From the NCBI GenBank assembly GCA_030704615.1, contig CM060734.1, positions 48,500,042 through 48,564,041 of the forward strand: DNA of 64,000 nt. Direction: 5' to 3'. The position numbers were made by a program, and so were the translations under genes. The notes beneath the pieces were generated by a model. The model worked only from the letters and a program-made list of their open reading frames with translations. It was not told where the DNA came from and did no database searches. This DNA comes from Takakia lepidozioides. Lineage: Eukaryota; Streptophyta; Takakiopsida; Takakiales; Takakiaceae. This document shows positions 12,036 through 22,478 of the stretch, piece by piece (within the stretch, counting starts at the first letter, position 1; every line of letters starts with the position of its first letter).

Positions 12036-12430
12036 GAGACGTTTGTTTTGTTTTGTTTTGTTTTGTTTGTTTGTCACGTTGAGATGTCCCAAACCGCAAG
12101 GTCCCATCCCTTGTGCTTGGTACCGTTGGAAAGCCCTCGACGAGGAGGGGTGCACGGGCTTGGTCTCATGTTTTTTGGACCCGCGGTGTGGGAGATGTGG
12201 AATTCCAAGTACTTTTGGTCGGTGGAAATTCACAAAAAATAGCAAAAATGGCAAAGTGGGCATTCCTGGGACAATGGTTGGAGCCTCGACGGGAGAGATA
12301 TCAAGGCAAAGGTCTCTGGTTCAAATCTGGTCGCAGGCTCTGTGGAAAAGAAATTTATTAGATATGGCTTGCTTCATATATTGATGCACTTGGACTTAGA
12401 TGGCATTGGACACTTGGGCCAACGGCACAG
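12036..12430 (+). repeat. Short dispersed element, family C, longest copy
   Basis: Begins at GAGACGTTTGTTTTG and ends near GGGCCAACGGCAC. The first about 230 bp recur inverted at 57872-58073. The last part recurs at 33465-33590, including AGCAAAGTGGGC and the GCACTTGGACTTAG...GGGCCAACGGCAC end. A GGTTCAAATC motif at 12318-12327 looks like a Pol III B box, though no good A box was found. It is probably a SINE-like non-autonomous element within the ATPase region. Confidence 0.6.
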
Positions 12431-12442
12431 GCTACCCTAGTG

Positions 12443-12774
12443 ATACATTATAACGTCTGCAGAAAGCTCAAAGAGTTTATGACAAGAGAAACCATGAAAC
12501 AAGAAAGAGAGAGGGGCCCTCCATGACCAACCCAAAACCACTATTTGCTCAAGGGATTGTCTAAGAGACAACGCCTCATGCAGAGATATTGCTAACCTTC
12601 TCTGATGGAAGACCTCTGTCAGATATTGGCTATCTCGGAATAGGCAATAGGATCTCCCACATCTCATAGTACTGAAATGAAATGGTGCTTTATAACGTCC
12701 GCATACGACCGTATGTGGACAAAATGGAAGAAAACATGAGAGAGGAAACAAAACCAGAGCCAAGAATAAAAACT
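12443..12774 (-). mobile_element. LINE-B 3' ends (two)
   Basis: Two LINE-B pieces on the minus strand. 12660-12774 is the 3' untranslated end of the copy that LINE-A split; its hairpin stem is CATACG-GT-CGTATG inside a GTCC/GGAC outer stem. 12443-12640 is a second copy with the C-terminal reading frame (LTEVFH...LRQSLEQ) and an AACTC-TTT-GAGCTT-like hairpin. Both continue the LINE-B cluster seen in the ATPase introns. Confidence 0.7.
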
Positions 12775-12783
12775 ATTGCTAGA
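12775..12783. repeat. Target site duplication, 3' side of LINE-A
   Basis: ATTGCTAGA on the plus strand (TCTAGCAAT on the minus strand), identical to 16323-16331 at the other end of LINE-A. The flanking LINE-B sequence is continuous across the pair. Confidence 0.85.
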
Positions 12784-12789
12784 TTGTAC

Positions 12790-12990
12790 TCATAAGACGT
12801 TGTTTGCCGTAGCCTTGTGGCCATTGACCCCGCGCCCAGTTTGAGCGGGAACAAAAGGGACAGAACCTACCTCTGTCAGGGGCTGACATTGGTAGTAAGA
12901 CTTACCTCCATATAAAGAATTAATCCGGGTTTTCCAGATATCCTCTAGAAATCCCTTCACACAAGCATCTGCTGTGTGTGATTTGCCCAA
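12790..12990 (-). pseudogene. LINE-A C-terminal tail, frame-shifted
   Basis: Last part of the LINE-A protein (DACVKGFLEDIWKTR ... GVNGHKATANNVL, stop TGA at 12790-12792). In copy 2 this follows the zinc-motif region without a break. Here four bases are missing at about 12968, so it lies in another frame from the upstream block. Function of the tail is unknown. Confidence 0.75.
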
Positions 12991-14210
12991 AAACTAGGCC
13001 TCAGGAGGGCCTGGGCTTTTGGCTCAGCCTCGAGACTTTCAAAGTTGGTAAACAGGGGTACAGACACAATTCCCTTAATAGATTTGAAGAGAGCGTCTCT
13101 TTGGTGAGAGAACCCCGGACAGTGTATCAGAAAATGAATACTGTCTTCAGATTGCCCACACAACGGGCAATTGCACTCTCCCTTTCCTCTCTGCTTCTGT
13201 TTGCTGTTCAAAGGTAGGCTTCCTGCCCTGAGTTTAAATTTCAGTCTAGTGCCGAGAGTGGGTAGACCCTTGAGGTCATCCAAGATGTCCTCCCCCATGT
13301 CACAGACTGGAAACAAGTTCAGGGAAGTTTTCTGCCTAACTTCATTTTCATCAGACAATCTCATGGCAACAGACATGGCTGAGGACACTACAGCCTCTAA
13401 GTCAGATTTATCCAGCAGGGTCAAGACTTGCGGATCCAGGTCCAGGTCCTTGAGGATCTCTTCTACTCTCTTCTGCCAGGACTTAGCCTGTTTGACAGGG
13501 CGGTCCTGTTTCCAAGATATATTGTCAATTAACTTAGGATATCTGGTGTTGGGCATATGTTGCAGCTGACCCCACCATCTGACCTTGAATTCATCTCGTC
13601 TGGAGCTTAAGGACGGAATGCCAAACTCACCCCGAACAGCCACATTGGCTGTTTTGGAGCATGCTGACATACACTCCTTAAGCACCCCCACTTGAATGGA
13701 TTCTAGAGACTTAGCCTGGTTGGAGTTATCAACCCATATAGCAGATCCGTACTCCAAGGCAGGTCTAATAACGCGACAAAGCATGGTTTTCTTAACCTCA
13801 GAGTTGACCCCTCTGCAGTGGAAAAATTTAGTGAGCCCCAGAGCTTTGCCCTTGCCAGTTTGAACAACTTTCCGGATATGTGCATCCCAATTACAATTGG
13901 AGGAGAACTCAACGCCCAGGTAAGTGTAGGAAGGGAGGACTGGGATCTCTTGGCTACCCCACTGCCACTTAAGATCACGTCCTCCCTCTCCTCTGTCGTT
14001 GAATGCTACCACTGCACATTTGCTGACATTAGCCTCTAGCCCCCAAAGATCAAAGTATCTCTTCGCGCAATCAATCAACTCCTGGAGATTGGTTGGAGTC
14101 TCCCCTATGCCTGCGAAGTCATCCGCAAACATAAGGGCTGGTATGGTGGTATCACCCACCCTTAACCCAAATCCCTCACTTTCCACATCCTCGAGGAGTT
14201 GATAGTACAT
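12957..14210 (-). pseudogene. LINE-A reverse transcriptase, second half, and zinc motif
   Basis: Starts just after the internal deletion. It carries the RT catalytic motif ALMFADDFAG (FADD), then YLGVEFSSNCNWDAHI, the thumb region, and a C-terminal CNCPLCGQSEDSIHFLIHCPG that fits C-x2-C-x7-H-x4-C, a likely nucleic-acid-binding finger. Stops at LV because of the 4-nt loss. A nearly identical region is at 61141-62483. Confidence 0.85.
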
Positions 14211-15076
14211 CCTTGAGCTACACCTTGGTCTATGTCAAAGAAGTTGGACTTCTGTCCGTTAACAGTGACACAGCTTTTGGTGTGAGCATACAAGTTGTGG
14301 ACAACTCTCCACATCTTTCCCTTGATCCCACAAGACCAGAGGCGGAACCATAGGCCATCTCTCCACACTGTGTCATAAGCCTTTTTGACATCCAGGAAAA
14401 AGACATAAGTGTGTTTCCCTTCTTTTTTCCTTCCCTGGATAATCTGGCTTAGAGTGAAGATATGATCCACACAGCCCCTGTTTCGCCGAAAGCCAGCTTG
14501 GCCTTCGTGGAAACAACCTCTAGACTCCAGATCGACCTCGAGACGAGTACTTATAACTCTGCAGAATGTCTTGCCAACAGCATTGAGGAGCGTGATGCCA
14601 CGGTAGTTCCCTGGTTCTTCTCTGTCACCCTTCTTGTATAGATTGACAATGACCCCCTGTCGCCAGCGAAAGGGGATCATTTCAGTCTTCCAGATAAGGT
14701 TAAAGAGGAGAACTAGGGCCTCTATCATGGGAGAGCCACCGTGCTTGATAAGCTCGTTGACAATACCATCAGGTCCACCAGCTTTATATCCATTTAAATG
14801 TTCAATTGCTTCCACAATCTCAGAAGAACTAATGGGAGCATTATAAGCCATTGAAATATACTCCAGTTCATCAGGGCTGTTTTGAATCATAGGAACAGTT
14901 TTTCCAACTGTGTCCCTCCATTCAGCAGAAGACCCCTCACTGTTAGACCTAGAAGTTCTGCCAAGGATACTGTAGTGAGTTTCAAAGGTTTTGACAATGT
15001 CAACCGATGAAGTCACCACTGCACCTTTAGTAGTCTTCAGCGCTTGTACTTGCTGACCGTTTTTCGGCTTGTACAA
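14162..15076 (-). pseudogene. LINE-A reverse transcriptase, first half
   Basis: Contains the RT fingers and palm start: GYKAGGPDGIVNELIKHGG, RWRQGVIVNLYKKGD, NYRGITLLNAVGKTF, GQAGFRRNRGCVDHI, YVFFLDVKKAYDTVW (first catalytic Asp) and GVAQGCT. Immediately after this, copy 2 reads LSPMLFNVFIN, but here about 37 nt are gone, which breaks the frame before FADD. This copy therefore cannot make a working RT. Confidence 0.85.
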
Positions 15077-16317
15077 ACGTTGAGGGCCAACCAGAATTTC
15101 TTGTCACTACCACCATGGTGGTTTGAGTTTATTTCACTGTATAACTTGTCCCAGTATAATTTCTTCTGAGACCTAACAAGCTGATTGATATCTTTACGGA
15201 GCTGGTAGTACCTCGCCCACAATTCTCTGTTGGTTTCCAAATTGCAGCACTCTTTATAGAGGGCTCGTCTCTCAGCTATCTTGAGTTTAATCTCATTAGT
15301 CCACCAATTAACTGCTCTACCGCAGACAATTAGTTTCCTCCCAATGATCTTGTCAGCCACGGAGGAAACGAAACTCTCCCAAGAGTCCACTGCTCTTTCG
15401 ACTTCATTTCTTGCGTTAACAGAGCGTGACTGAAGTTCTTGGAGCGATTGGACAAAATGAGGGAGAGCCTCTTGCAAGGCCTGGACGTACTCAGCCTTGA
15501 CCTCCTCATTGTGGAATTTTTCTATGCGCCACTTCCGAATCGAACGTTTCACAGATCTCTTGGTGGTGGGAAAACACCTTTTGATCTCAGTCCAAACCAG
15601 GAAGTGGTCCGAGGTACCAATATCAGTTCTGTCGATCAACACATTGGCACACTGGGGGAACAAAATTTTGTCCATTATGATATAGTCCATAATGGAACGT
15701 TCCCCAGTTTGGGGTTTCTCACGAGTCCACTGCACTTGGTCACCTCTTGTCCTGTTATTCAAGGTCAAAAGCTGAAGCTCTTCTAGACAGTTAATTAACC
15801 GTCTGCCATTAGAATTCAGCTCGTCCTCACCAAAAGGTCCAATGATATCGTCCTGATGGATCCCTTTGCCCACCCGGGCATTGAAGTCCCCCAATAGTAC
15901 CACCTGACCTTTGGCAAGGAACGAAGCACAGTCCAGCTTTACATCTTCGAAGGCCTTGTCTGCGTCAGCACTAAGGGTCCCCTCTGTGGGCATGTAAACA
16001 CAACCAACAAAGAGGTCCTTTGTACTCATGCCGCCCTTCAAATTCAGTTTTAGCCAGATACTATGCTCGTACCTCAAACCCTTGTTGATAATTTCACAAT
16101 TGTCAAACAAGAAATCACGGACAAAGAATCCGACCCCTTTTTGACCGCATTTGGCAGAGGCTGCCTTGAGAGTACACATCTTACCTGCCCATTTATAACC
16201 AATGACATCTCCAACCAGTTTATCCGACGTTTCCCATGTTTCTTGCCCAGCACAGATATGAATATCATTAGTCCGAAGAACTTGTCCCACTTCAAGTTGT
16301 TTCCTTTGGTTGGTCAA
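15037..16317 (-). pseudogene. LINE-A AP-type endonuclease domain
   Basis: Open for 426 codons; the frame opens at a TTG, so the real start is missing. It shows apurinic-endonuclease-like motifs: DIHICAGQETW near the start, GVGFFVRD, VGCVYMPTEG, VVLLGDFNARVG, and SIMDYIIMD then GTSDHFLVW at the end of the domain. This domain nicks target DNA to prime reverse transcription. The frame leaves the RT frame at about 15070 through a single-base indel. Confidence 0.85.
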
Positions 16318-16322
16318 CCCTG

Positions 16323-16331
16323 ATTGCTAGA
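16323..16331. repeat. Target site duplication, 5' side of LINE-A
   Basis: ATTGCTAGA, matching 12775-12783. Confidence 0.85.
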
Positions 16332-16560
16332 GTGATTGTCTAAGGGTGAAGGCCTCGTGCAGGTAAGCTGCCAAACATTTCTGATATAGTGGAAGACTTC
16401 AGTGAGAGATGGGTTCCGCGGAATAGACAGTGGAATCTCCCACGGATCTCGTAGTAAAGAGGGCAATAGAAGAAGTGTTCTTCAGTTTCGATTTCCCGGT
16501 TGAACAAATGAGAGAAAGAGAGAAAAGTTGTTCAATTTATATAAGAACAATCGCCTTCAA
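16332..16560 (-). mobile_element. LINE-B fragment, C-terminal coding part split by LINE-A
   Basis: Minus strand reads a reverse-transcriptase C-terminal end (EEHFFYCPLYYEIRGRF, then SLTEVFHY) up to the LINE-A junction. The rest of this copy resumes at 12774. The zinc-like H-x-x-x-CP-x-Y-x-x-I-R layout is typical of the region after the RT in many LINEs. Confidence 0.65.
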
Positions 16561-16784
16561 TTGTATGCAACCATCCTCAAGAAATTTCTGTTTCTAAACT
16601 TGGCGAGTGCAAGCTTTTCAACGTTGAGAGCTTGGAATTAAATTAAGGTGTCCACTCGTTGAGCCATGAGTACTGCTAATCAAAGGTTTACTTGGCACCC
16701 GTGGCAGTGCAAAAACTATAAACCTCTACCCTCAGATATCTATGCTAATTCTTTAATGGTGACACCTATTGGATATAGAATGTA

Positions 16785-16865
16785 CTCATCAGACGTTGTC
16801 TGCTGCAGCCTTGAGGCCATACACCCCTCTATTGAATATCGAGAAGGCCAATGACAAATTCAGTG
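16785..16865 (-). mobile_element. LINE-A-related 3' end fragment
   Basis: Minus strand ends with a diverged form of the LINE-A 3' end (…GCAGACAACGTCTGATGAGTACA), just downstream of the 16927-17085 ATPase exon. A similar scrap lies at about 21750-21795. Both are 5'-truncated. Confidence 0.45.
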
Positions 16866-16926
16866 ACCAACACAGAGTTGAGGTGAACAAAAATCATGAG
16901 GAGAGAGGGGAAGTCTTAGAACAAAC

Positions 16927-18635
16927 CGTTTTGTCCTTGGAGGTGAAAGGAGACACAACAGAGGCCTCTGCCTCGCTGAGGGCAATACCAGCATGGGCTG
17001 AGCGAAGAGCACCGCAATCGTTGCCACCATCCCCACACATGCCCACCACAAGGCCACGGTCCCTGTGCATGTCCACTACCTTCACCTGAGCCCACAATTC
17101 CCTGTTACTGCATGTTATGGGTCACAACAAAAGGACGACCTGCTGTTGTCACTCTTTTTCTGTTTTTCCATAAGCTCTTTGAGATTTCCGCAGATGTTAT
17201 AAAGTACCATTTCATTTCATCTGATTTCTTGCCTTCTTTTAAAAGCCCAACATCAAGACTCATTAGGCAAAAGCTGAATGAACTCCATGTCAAGCATTTT
17301 TGGGCTGCTTGTTTCTTGTATCCTGCTTTCCACCTGTAAGCTCCCTGAGCTTCCAGTGCACATTATAAATTTTCCTTTGTTCTTTCATTCGTTCTTTCTT
17401 CTTTCTCTATCACTCCCTGTGCCATGGGCCCTTGTAACCCCCTTGGATTTCATTTCATTTTATTTCCATTGCATGGAACTCAATCTCTCACTGAAGTCTG
17501 CCACTATGAGGATCAGAAATGCATGGCAGCTTACCTGCACGAGGCCTTGACCCTTAGACAATCCCTTGAGAAGTAGTTGCTTTTGGGCTGTTGTTTGGCT
17601 CTTGTTTTGTTTCCTCTCTCTTGTTTTTCCCATTTCGTCCCATAAGCTCATTGAGCTTTACGCGGACGTTATAAAGTACCGTTTCATTTCATTTCTTTTC
17701 TACCAGGAGATCAGTGACACACCTCACAACTAGGTTATAATTCTAATGACACACCTTTCGTGTCGTCCTGAGGAAAGTATATTACAGCCCAATCACTTAT
17801 TTGCTCTCTCCATCTCTTCTCTGGGCATTGGGAGGATTGAGGGTGGCTCAGAGAGCCTGAGGATAGAGACTGGCAGATAGGATAAGCTGCAGGTTGAAGA
17901 TTGAGACTGAAGAACATCTCTTCTTTCACTTTTCTCTCTACTGTTAAATGCCGGGCTACAGTCAACACCTGACAGAGGTGTTCCATTATGAGGATCCAGA
18001 TGCCTTGCAGCATATACATAAGGCTCTTCACTTAGAGAATCTCTTGAACTTGAATTCTACTTTTCTGGTTGTGGTGACTGGTTATTGGGGGCCCTTCTTT
18101 TTCCAGAGCCCAGTCGTGGTTTCGCGGCCCAGTCCTGGCCAGGACCCCGGCATCTCTCGTCCCGAGAAATAAACACACATTACTTCAGTGTTCCACGCCG
18201 TTGGGGCGTGGAGAAGAAACCGCAGAGAGAATAGTTCTATCTTGTTACTATTTTCCTTGGTCCCCTAGGCTCATTGAGTTTGCCATGGACATGATAAAGC
18301 TTCCTTCTGTCTTTCTTTCTGTCTGCTTGCCACAAGATCCAGAATAGAGAGTGTGGATACGAGATCGTTGCAGTTGCATCCCATAAACTTTATTCCCACC
18401 ATGCCATAAACAGCATCTTACCTTATCTGCAGGGGTGAAGCGTGCAAAAATGCGAGTGAAGAACAGAAGACTGTCCGTTCTGCCTGTCTTGCATAGCACA
18501 TTGAAGGCCTTCCCTGTGACAGCCAGCTCAGTGAGGCCCCCCTCCAGGCCTTCACCATGAACCCTCAACATCTCATCTGTGCTCGATGCATGGCTAGTTC
18601 CGTCACCAGTGGTGACCATGGGCTGCCATGTTACG
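16927..18635 (-). CDS. P5B ATPase, hinge exons
   Basis: Two exons. 18422-18635 reads [12 protein letters not shown] ... GKAF then [14 protein letters not shown], the region that leads into the hinge. 16927-17085 reads [20 protein letters not shown] then [20 protein letters not shown] and [13 protein letters not shown]. The GDGGND motif holds the Mg-binding Asp residues, and [13 protein letters not shown] is a P5-specific signature. Phases match (0 to 0). The next exon should carry M5, but none was found downstream. Confidence 0.9.
17149..17226 (+). mobile_element. LINE-B 3' end fragment
   Basis: Only the final part: AAGCTC-TTT-GAGATT hairpin, CGCAGATGTTATAAAGTACC and the ATTTC-repeat tail. 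Confidence 0.6.
17481..17701 (+). mobile_element. LINE-B 5'-truncated copy
   Basis: Starts in the C-terminal reading frame around the [17 protein letters not shown]-type sequence (partly mutated), then the T-rich 3' UTR, the AAGCTC-ATT-GAGCTT hairpin, the CGGACGTTATAAAG box and a TTTCATTTCATTTC tail. Confidence 0.75.
17958..18310 (+). mobile_element. LINE-B diverged copy with an insertion
   Basis: [14 protein letters not shown] at the start and a diverged hairpin and tail at the end (AGGCTCATTGAGTTT, ATGATAAAG). About 130 unrelated bases at roughly 18105-18235, including a CCCGAGAAATAAACACAC word, separate the two and look inserted. Confidence 0.5.
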
Positions 18636-18934
18636 CTGGTCAACAAAAGGATTCATCAAGAGATTGTGCAAGATAGAAAACCGGAACGAAAGAAAAAAGA
18701 AATAGGAATTTTTTCATGTACACCGAGGGCCATGGGGTCCCATGGGACAGGAAAGAACAAATCAAACCAACTTTAGGAAGAGATCATCCTGGGTTGGCCT
18801 GGCTGCCAGTATGTGATATGACAATAATAGGATTCCTCCTGGTTGTGGAGCACTTTTTGCAATTACTAAGCAGAAGCAATCATTGCCTCCCACCACTGCA
18901 TTGAAAGGGGCTAAGATATGAGTCTTCATAATAC

Positions 18935-21582
18935 CTGCCTGCCCAATCAAGGTCAGCTAACAGGACTTGGACATGTTGAGTGACCATGGCACACTCCTTG
19001 GCAATGTAAAACCCGCATTGCGCATTATCACCAGTCACCATCAATGATCGCACCTGGTAAGTACTCCCAAATTTTACACACACTCCATAATTTCAAAGTG
19101 GGAAGTAACTGTTACGCCAAGCACAATGCTGGTTAACGTGCGTACTGTTACAGTTGAGGTGATAAGCAGATTCTAAGCCATTGTTGCAAAATCCTCATAA
19201 ACGTACACTCAAAGGAGGACAAGGTCATCATAGATGACAACCAGAGTCAACGTCCTCAATTTAACTGCCATAAATAAGGTACCTCAATCATACCCCAGTA
19301 CTTCCATAACTAAAAGTTCTGACAAGTGCCACAATGTCATGTGACAAAAAGAGGACACACTTCTTACACAGCACATCAGCAAGTCCGCTTTGACTGATAA
19401 CACAGCTTAAAGGTCTGCTACTAGAAAGCCTGGCACTTACCTCACCCTTGCGGAGAGCCTCAATCGCACCCCGAGTGTCTTGTTTGAGCTTTGTCCAAGG
19501 GCATCATAGTGCCTAGGCTCCTGGTACTCACAATGACCACTCATGTTACTGTTTGCCAATTGGACATAGCTTGCAATCACAGGTCCTTCAAAAACCAGGC
19601 TGAAAGGTGTTCACACATGTGGAGTGACAGAGACCATAGAAACGTGAAATAGATGGACAACAAAAGAGATAATAGGGGGAGGAAGAGACTTGTGACTTAA
19701 GCCCAACACGTAGCAGCCGTCAAGAGCATGGTCCTTAGCAGTCTGCAGGTACTCCGTGGGAATGCTACCTGCAGTGCATAATTCCTGAACCCTTTCAAAA
19801 GACCCCTGCATAGATGCATAGATGCATGAACCATAAGTACTCAATAACCCAAAAACCGTTTCAAGCCAGTTCAAGGGGACTTATCCTCTCACTTGTAACG
19901 GAAAATTCGGCTTTCATACCTACTGTGGCATGACATGCTCTGACTATTCTCTGCTCTGCAGGAGATTGAATTACCTACGTAGGGTTGGATAAGTAAGACT
20001 TGAACACCTCTCTTTCACTATGAGGATCAAAAATGCTTGGCAGCCTACCTACACGAGGCCTTCACCCTTAGACAATCGCTAGAACATTAATTGTGGTTTC
20101 TGGATTTGTTCCTCTCTCATGTTTTCTTCCATTTTGTCCCATAAGCTCTACGAGCTTTCCGCGGACGTTATAAAGCACCATTTCATTCATTCATTTCATT
20201 TCTCTATACTGTTTATTCAGTGGAACCCAATCTCTCACTGAAGTCTTCCACTATGAGGATCAGAAATGCCTGGCAGCTTACCTGCAGGAGGCCTTCACCC
20301 TTAGACAATCACTAGAACAATAGTTCTTATTCTTGGGTTTTGGTTTTGTTTCCTCTCCCATGTTTTCTTCCATTTTGTCCCATAAGCTCTATGAGCTTTC
20401 CGCGGACATTATAAAGCACCATTTCATTTCATTTCTCCTTAACTTTATACATTATAAAGTACCATTTCATTTCATTTCATTTCTCTTTAACTTTTCCTTC
20501 TCATGGGTAGTTTCACTTGGTCCATAATAGATATCCTTCTCTAAGGCCTTTGAAATGTCTCCTATATCACGAAACTAGGATTTGTCCAGGTTGAAGAGTA
20601 CAGAACATAGATAACACCATTTCTTTCTTTGTCCTGTCAAATATAGATTGGGGAGATGTGAGATAAAGTTTTAGTATGTTTGTCAGAGACTGCTCTTCCT
20701 TGAAAGGCCTTGGTTTTGAAGGCCGGAACTCATTCAGTCAGTCTGTCTGTCTGTCTTTCTTGCTTTCTTTAAAGTTTGAAAGCATACATAGAGCCCACCC
20801 CTGGAAGGGGGCAGTAGCTGCAAGGCAAAGTGGCTGTTAGTTACACCGGCTTCAGCCAGAGTCCTCTTCTTGAAGGCAGACTTGCACCCATCTTAAAATG
20901 AAATGAAATGGTACTCATCTTAAGGAAAGGGGCATTGGCACTCACTTTGCAATAGACATGAAGCTCTCCAGCACCATCTTGGATGACCACACTCATGGTG
21001 GCACGGGCATGCTCAAACTCATTCCGTCTCACAAGTGTGTACTTTTTTCCCTCTCTGCTGGAGATAATAGGATATTCCTGTGCAGTGGTGCCTCCTTCCA
21101 ACAAGTCCCAGCGAACTGCAGAAAACATTTTCACCTACATTGAATGAAAATGTGTTATTAGACCTTCTACTCTTTAGGGCTTGAGAAGGGGAGAGAGGGA
21201 TGACATCATAGAGATAGAGGTGGGGAGAAGCACTTACAGAGATGCAGATACAAGACTTCTCAAGCACGCAGAATAACTCGCGCCATGGGAATGGACAAAT
21301 ACAACCTACCTCGACTTCATTCCCCACAAACTGCTCCCCAAACTTGGTGCCTGCGTGACAGGTAGCCAGGCCCTTGATAGTGATATTATCAATTGCTTCC
21401 ATATTTTGGGGTGACAAAACAGGGCCAAATGACGGATGCTTATCACCATCATGGAGAACACTTTGAATGCCTATGAAATCCAGGCCATTGTTTGTAAGGG
21501 TCCCAGTCTTGTCGAAGCAAAACACCCGGATCTTTCCAGCAATTGCAATTCGCTTTGGATTCACACAAAAAATTCCTCGCTT
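18935..21582 (-). CDS. P5B ATPase, phosphorylation and nucleotide-binding domain exons
   Basis: Exons: 21310-21582 (KRGIFCVNPKRIAIAGKI, then CFDKTGTLT with the phosphorylated Asp, and GLATCHAGTKFGEQFVGNEV); 20946-21134 (VKMFSAVRWDLLEGG ... VYCK); about 19680-19805 (GSFERVQELCTAGSIPTEYL ... GCYVLGLSHKSLP, donor unclear); 19441-19488 (LKQDTRGAIEALRKGE); 18935-19053 (VRSLMVTGDNAQCGFYIAKE). All but the uncertain donor at about 19680 are GT-AG with consistent phases. The piece expected between KSLP and LKQDT was not found, although LVFEG at about 19590 may be a remnant. Confidence 0.85.
20010..20205 (+). mobile_element. LINE-B 5'-truncated copy
   Basis: C-terminal frame remnant, T-rich UTR, AAGCTC-TAC-GAGCTT hairpin, CGGACGTTATAAAG and ATTTCA-repeat tail. 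Immediately followed by another copy in the same orientation. Confidence 0.8.
20217..20415 (+). mobile_element. LINE-B 5'-truncated copy, best preserved
   Basis: An intact reading frame [20 protein letters not shown] then FTLRQSLEQ ends at TAG, followed by the 3' UTR with the AAGCTC-TAT-GAGCTT hairpin and ATTTC tail. This copy defines the C-terminus and 3' UTR of LINE-B. Confidence 0.85.
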
Positions 21583-21944
21583 CTGCACCAGATATAAAAG
21601 TTTATAAAGGCAACATTTAATTTATTGCTCAGACGACAGATTCAATTACAGGTTGGATGTTGGACAGAGAGAGGAAGACAAATTGAGAGAAGGTGATCAG
21701 AAAGGATGGGTTGGGAGTTCTGCCCTTTTTCCTCCCAAAATAAGAGAAACTCTGTCTTTGTAAGCCGTAGTCTTGAGGCCATAAACCCTAGCACCGTGGT
21801 AGAGCTGAAAAAGGGGAAGAGGGGGGAGGGATATAAAGACAGAGTAAAGGAAGGGAAAGGAACTTTACACGGTCCATGGGAAGCTCAAAGAGAAACATAC
21901 GGACACTAGCATCAGTGAAGTCTCGGTCCATGAAGAGGAAAAGG

Positions 21945-22100
21945 AAGAAGAAATGAATGAAATGGACCTTTATACGTCTGCAGAAAGCTCAAAGATATTA
22001 TGGGACAAAAGGAAAGCAAGAAACAAGAAAGAATAAAGAACAGAGCGAAGCCAGAAGCAGCCCAAATGCAACTACTGCTCAAGGGATTGTCTAGGAAAGA
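21945..22100 (-). mobile_element. LINE-B 5'-truncated copy
   Basis: Reverse orientation: GAAATGAATGAAATGG tail first, then CTGCAGAAAGCTCAAAGATATTATGGGAC (hairpin partly lost) and CTCAAGGGATTGTCTA from the coding end. Confidence 0.65.
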
Positions 22101-22195
22101 AAGCCAGAGAGAAATTTTATAAATCCACGGGTGCCCATGGGAAAAGTAGAACAACAAGAAAGGGAGGAAGAAGGACAAAAAGTTCCATCCACGGG

Positions 22196-22390
22196 AAATG
22201 AAATGAAATGGTATTTTATAACCTCCGCAGAAAGCTCAAAGAGCTTATGGGACAAAACGGTAAAAAACAAGAGAAATGAAATGAAATGAAATGGTGCTTT
22301 ATAACGTCCGCGGAAAGCTCGTAGAGCTTATGGGACAAAATGGAAGAAAACATGAGAGAGGAACAAATCCAGAAACCACAATTAATAAGA
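22196..22390 (-). mobile_element. LINE-B 3' ends, two in tandem
   Basis: 22196-22272 and 22275-22390, each a tail of GAAATG repeats followed by the complement of the TTATAAAG box and the AAGCTC/GAGCTT hairpin. They fill the intron where the PPALP exon of the ATPase would be expected. Confidence 0.75.
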
Positions 22391-22478
22391 TGCTTCATTT
22401 GAAATAATGCAGGGTGATGGCAAAATATTCATTCAGAACCAACTGAGACTTGTTAAGTCCATAACAAGCTACACTGAC

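Larger units (their letters stand above)
12784..16322 (-). mobile_element. LINE-A copy 1 (APE endonuclease-RT non-LTR retrotransposon), disabled
   Basis: About 3.54 kb, bounded by a 9-bp target duplication and inserted into an older LINE-B copy inside the ATPase gene. One long frame once coded AP-type endonuclease, reverse transcriptase and a C-terminal zinc motif. Compared with the copy at 61141-62602 it has lost about 37 nt in the RT core and 4 nt near the C-terminus; a further single-base shift lies at about 15070. The 5' end is truncated within the first residues of the endonuclease. The 3' end is only six bases (TTGTAC on plus) past the TGA stop, so there is practically no 3' UTR. The clade was not assigned. 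Confidence 0.9.

Noticed and set aside
17481-20415. LINE-B copies first read as a 5' UTR/3' UTR fusion (SINE-like)
   Set aside because: The left part reads as a C-terminal coding frame ending in TAG ([12 protein letters not shown] ... LRQSLEQ), so they are ordinary 5'-truncated LINE 3' ends.
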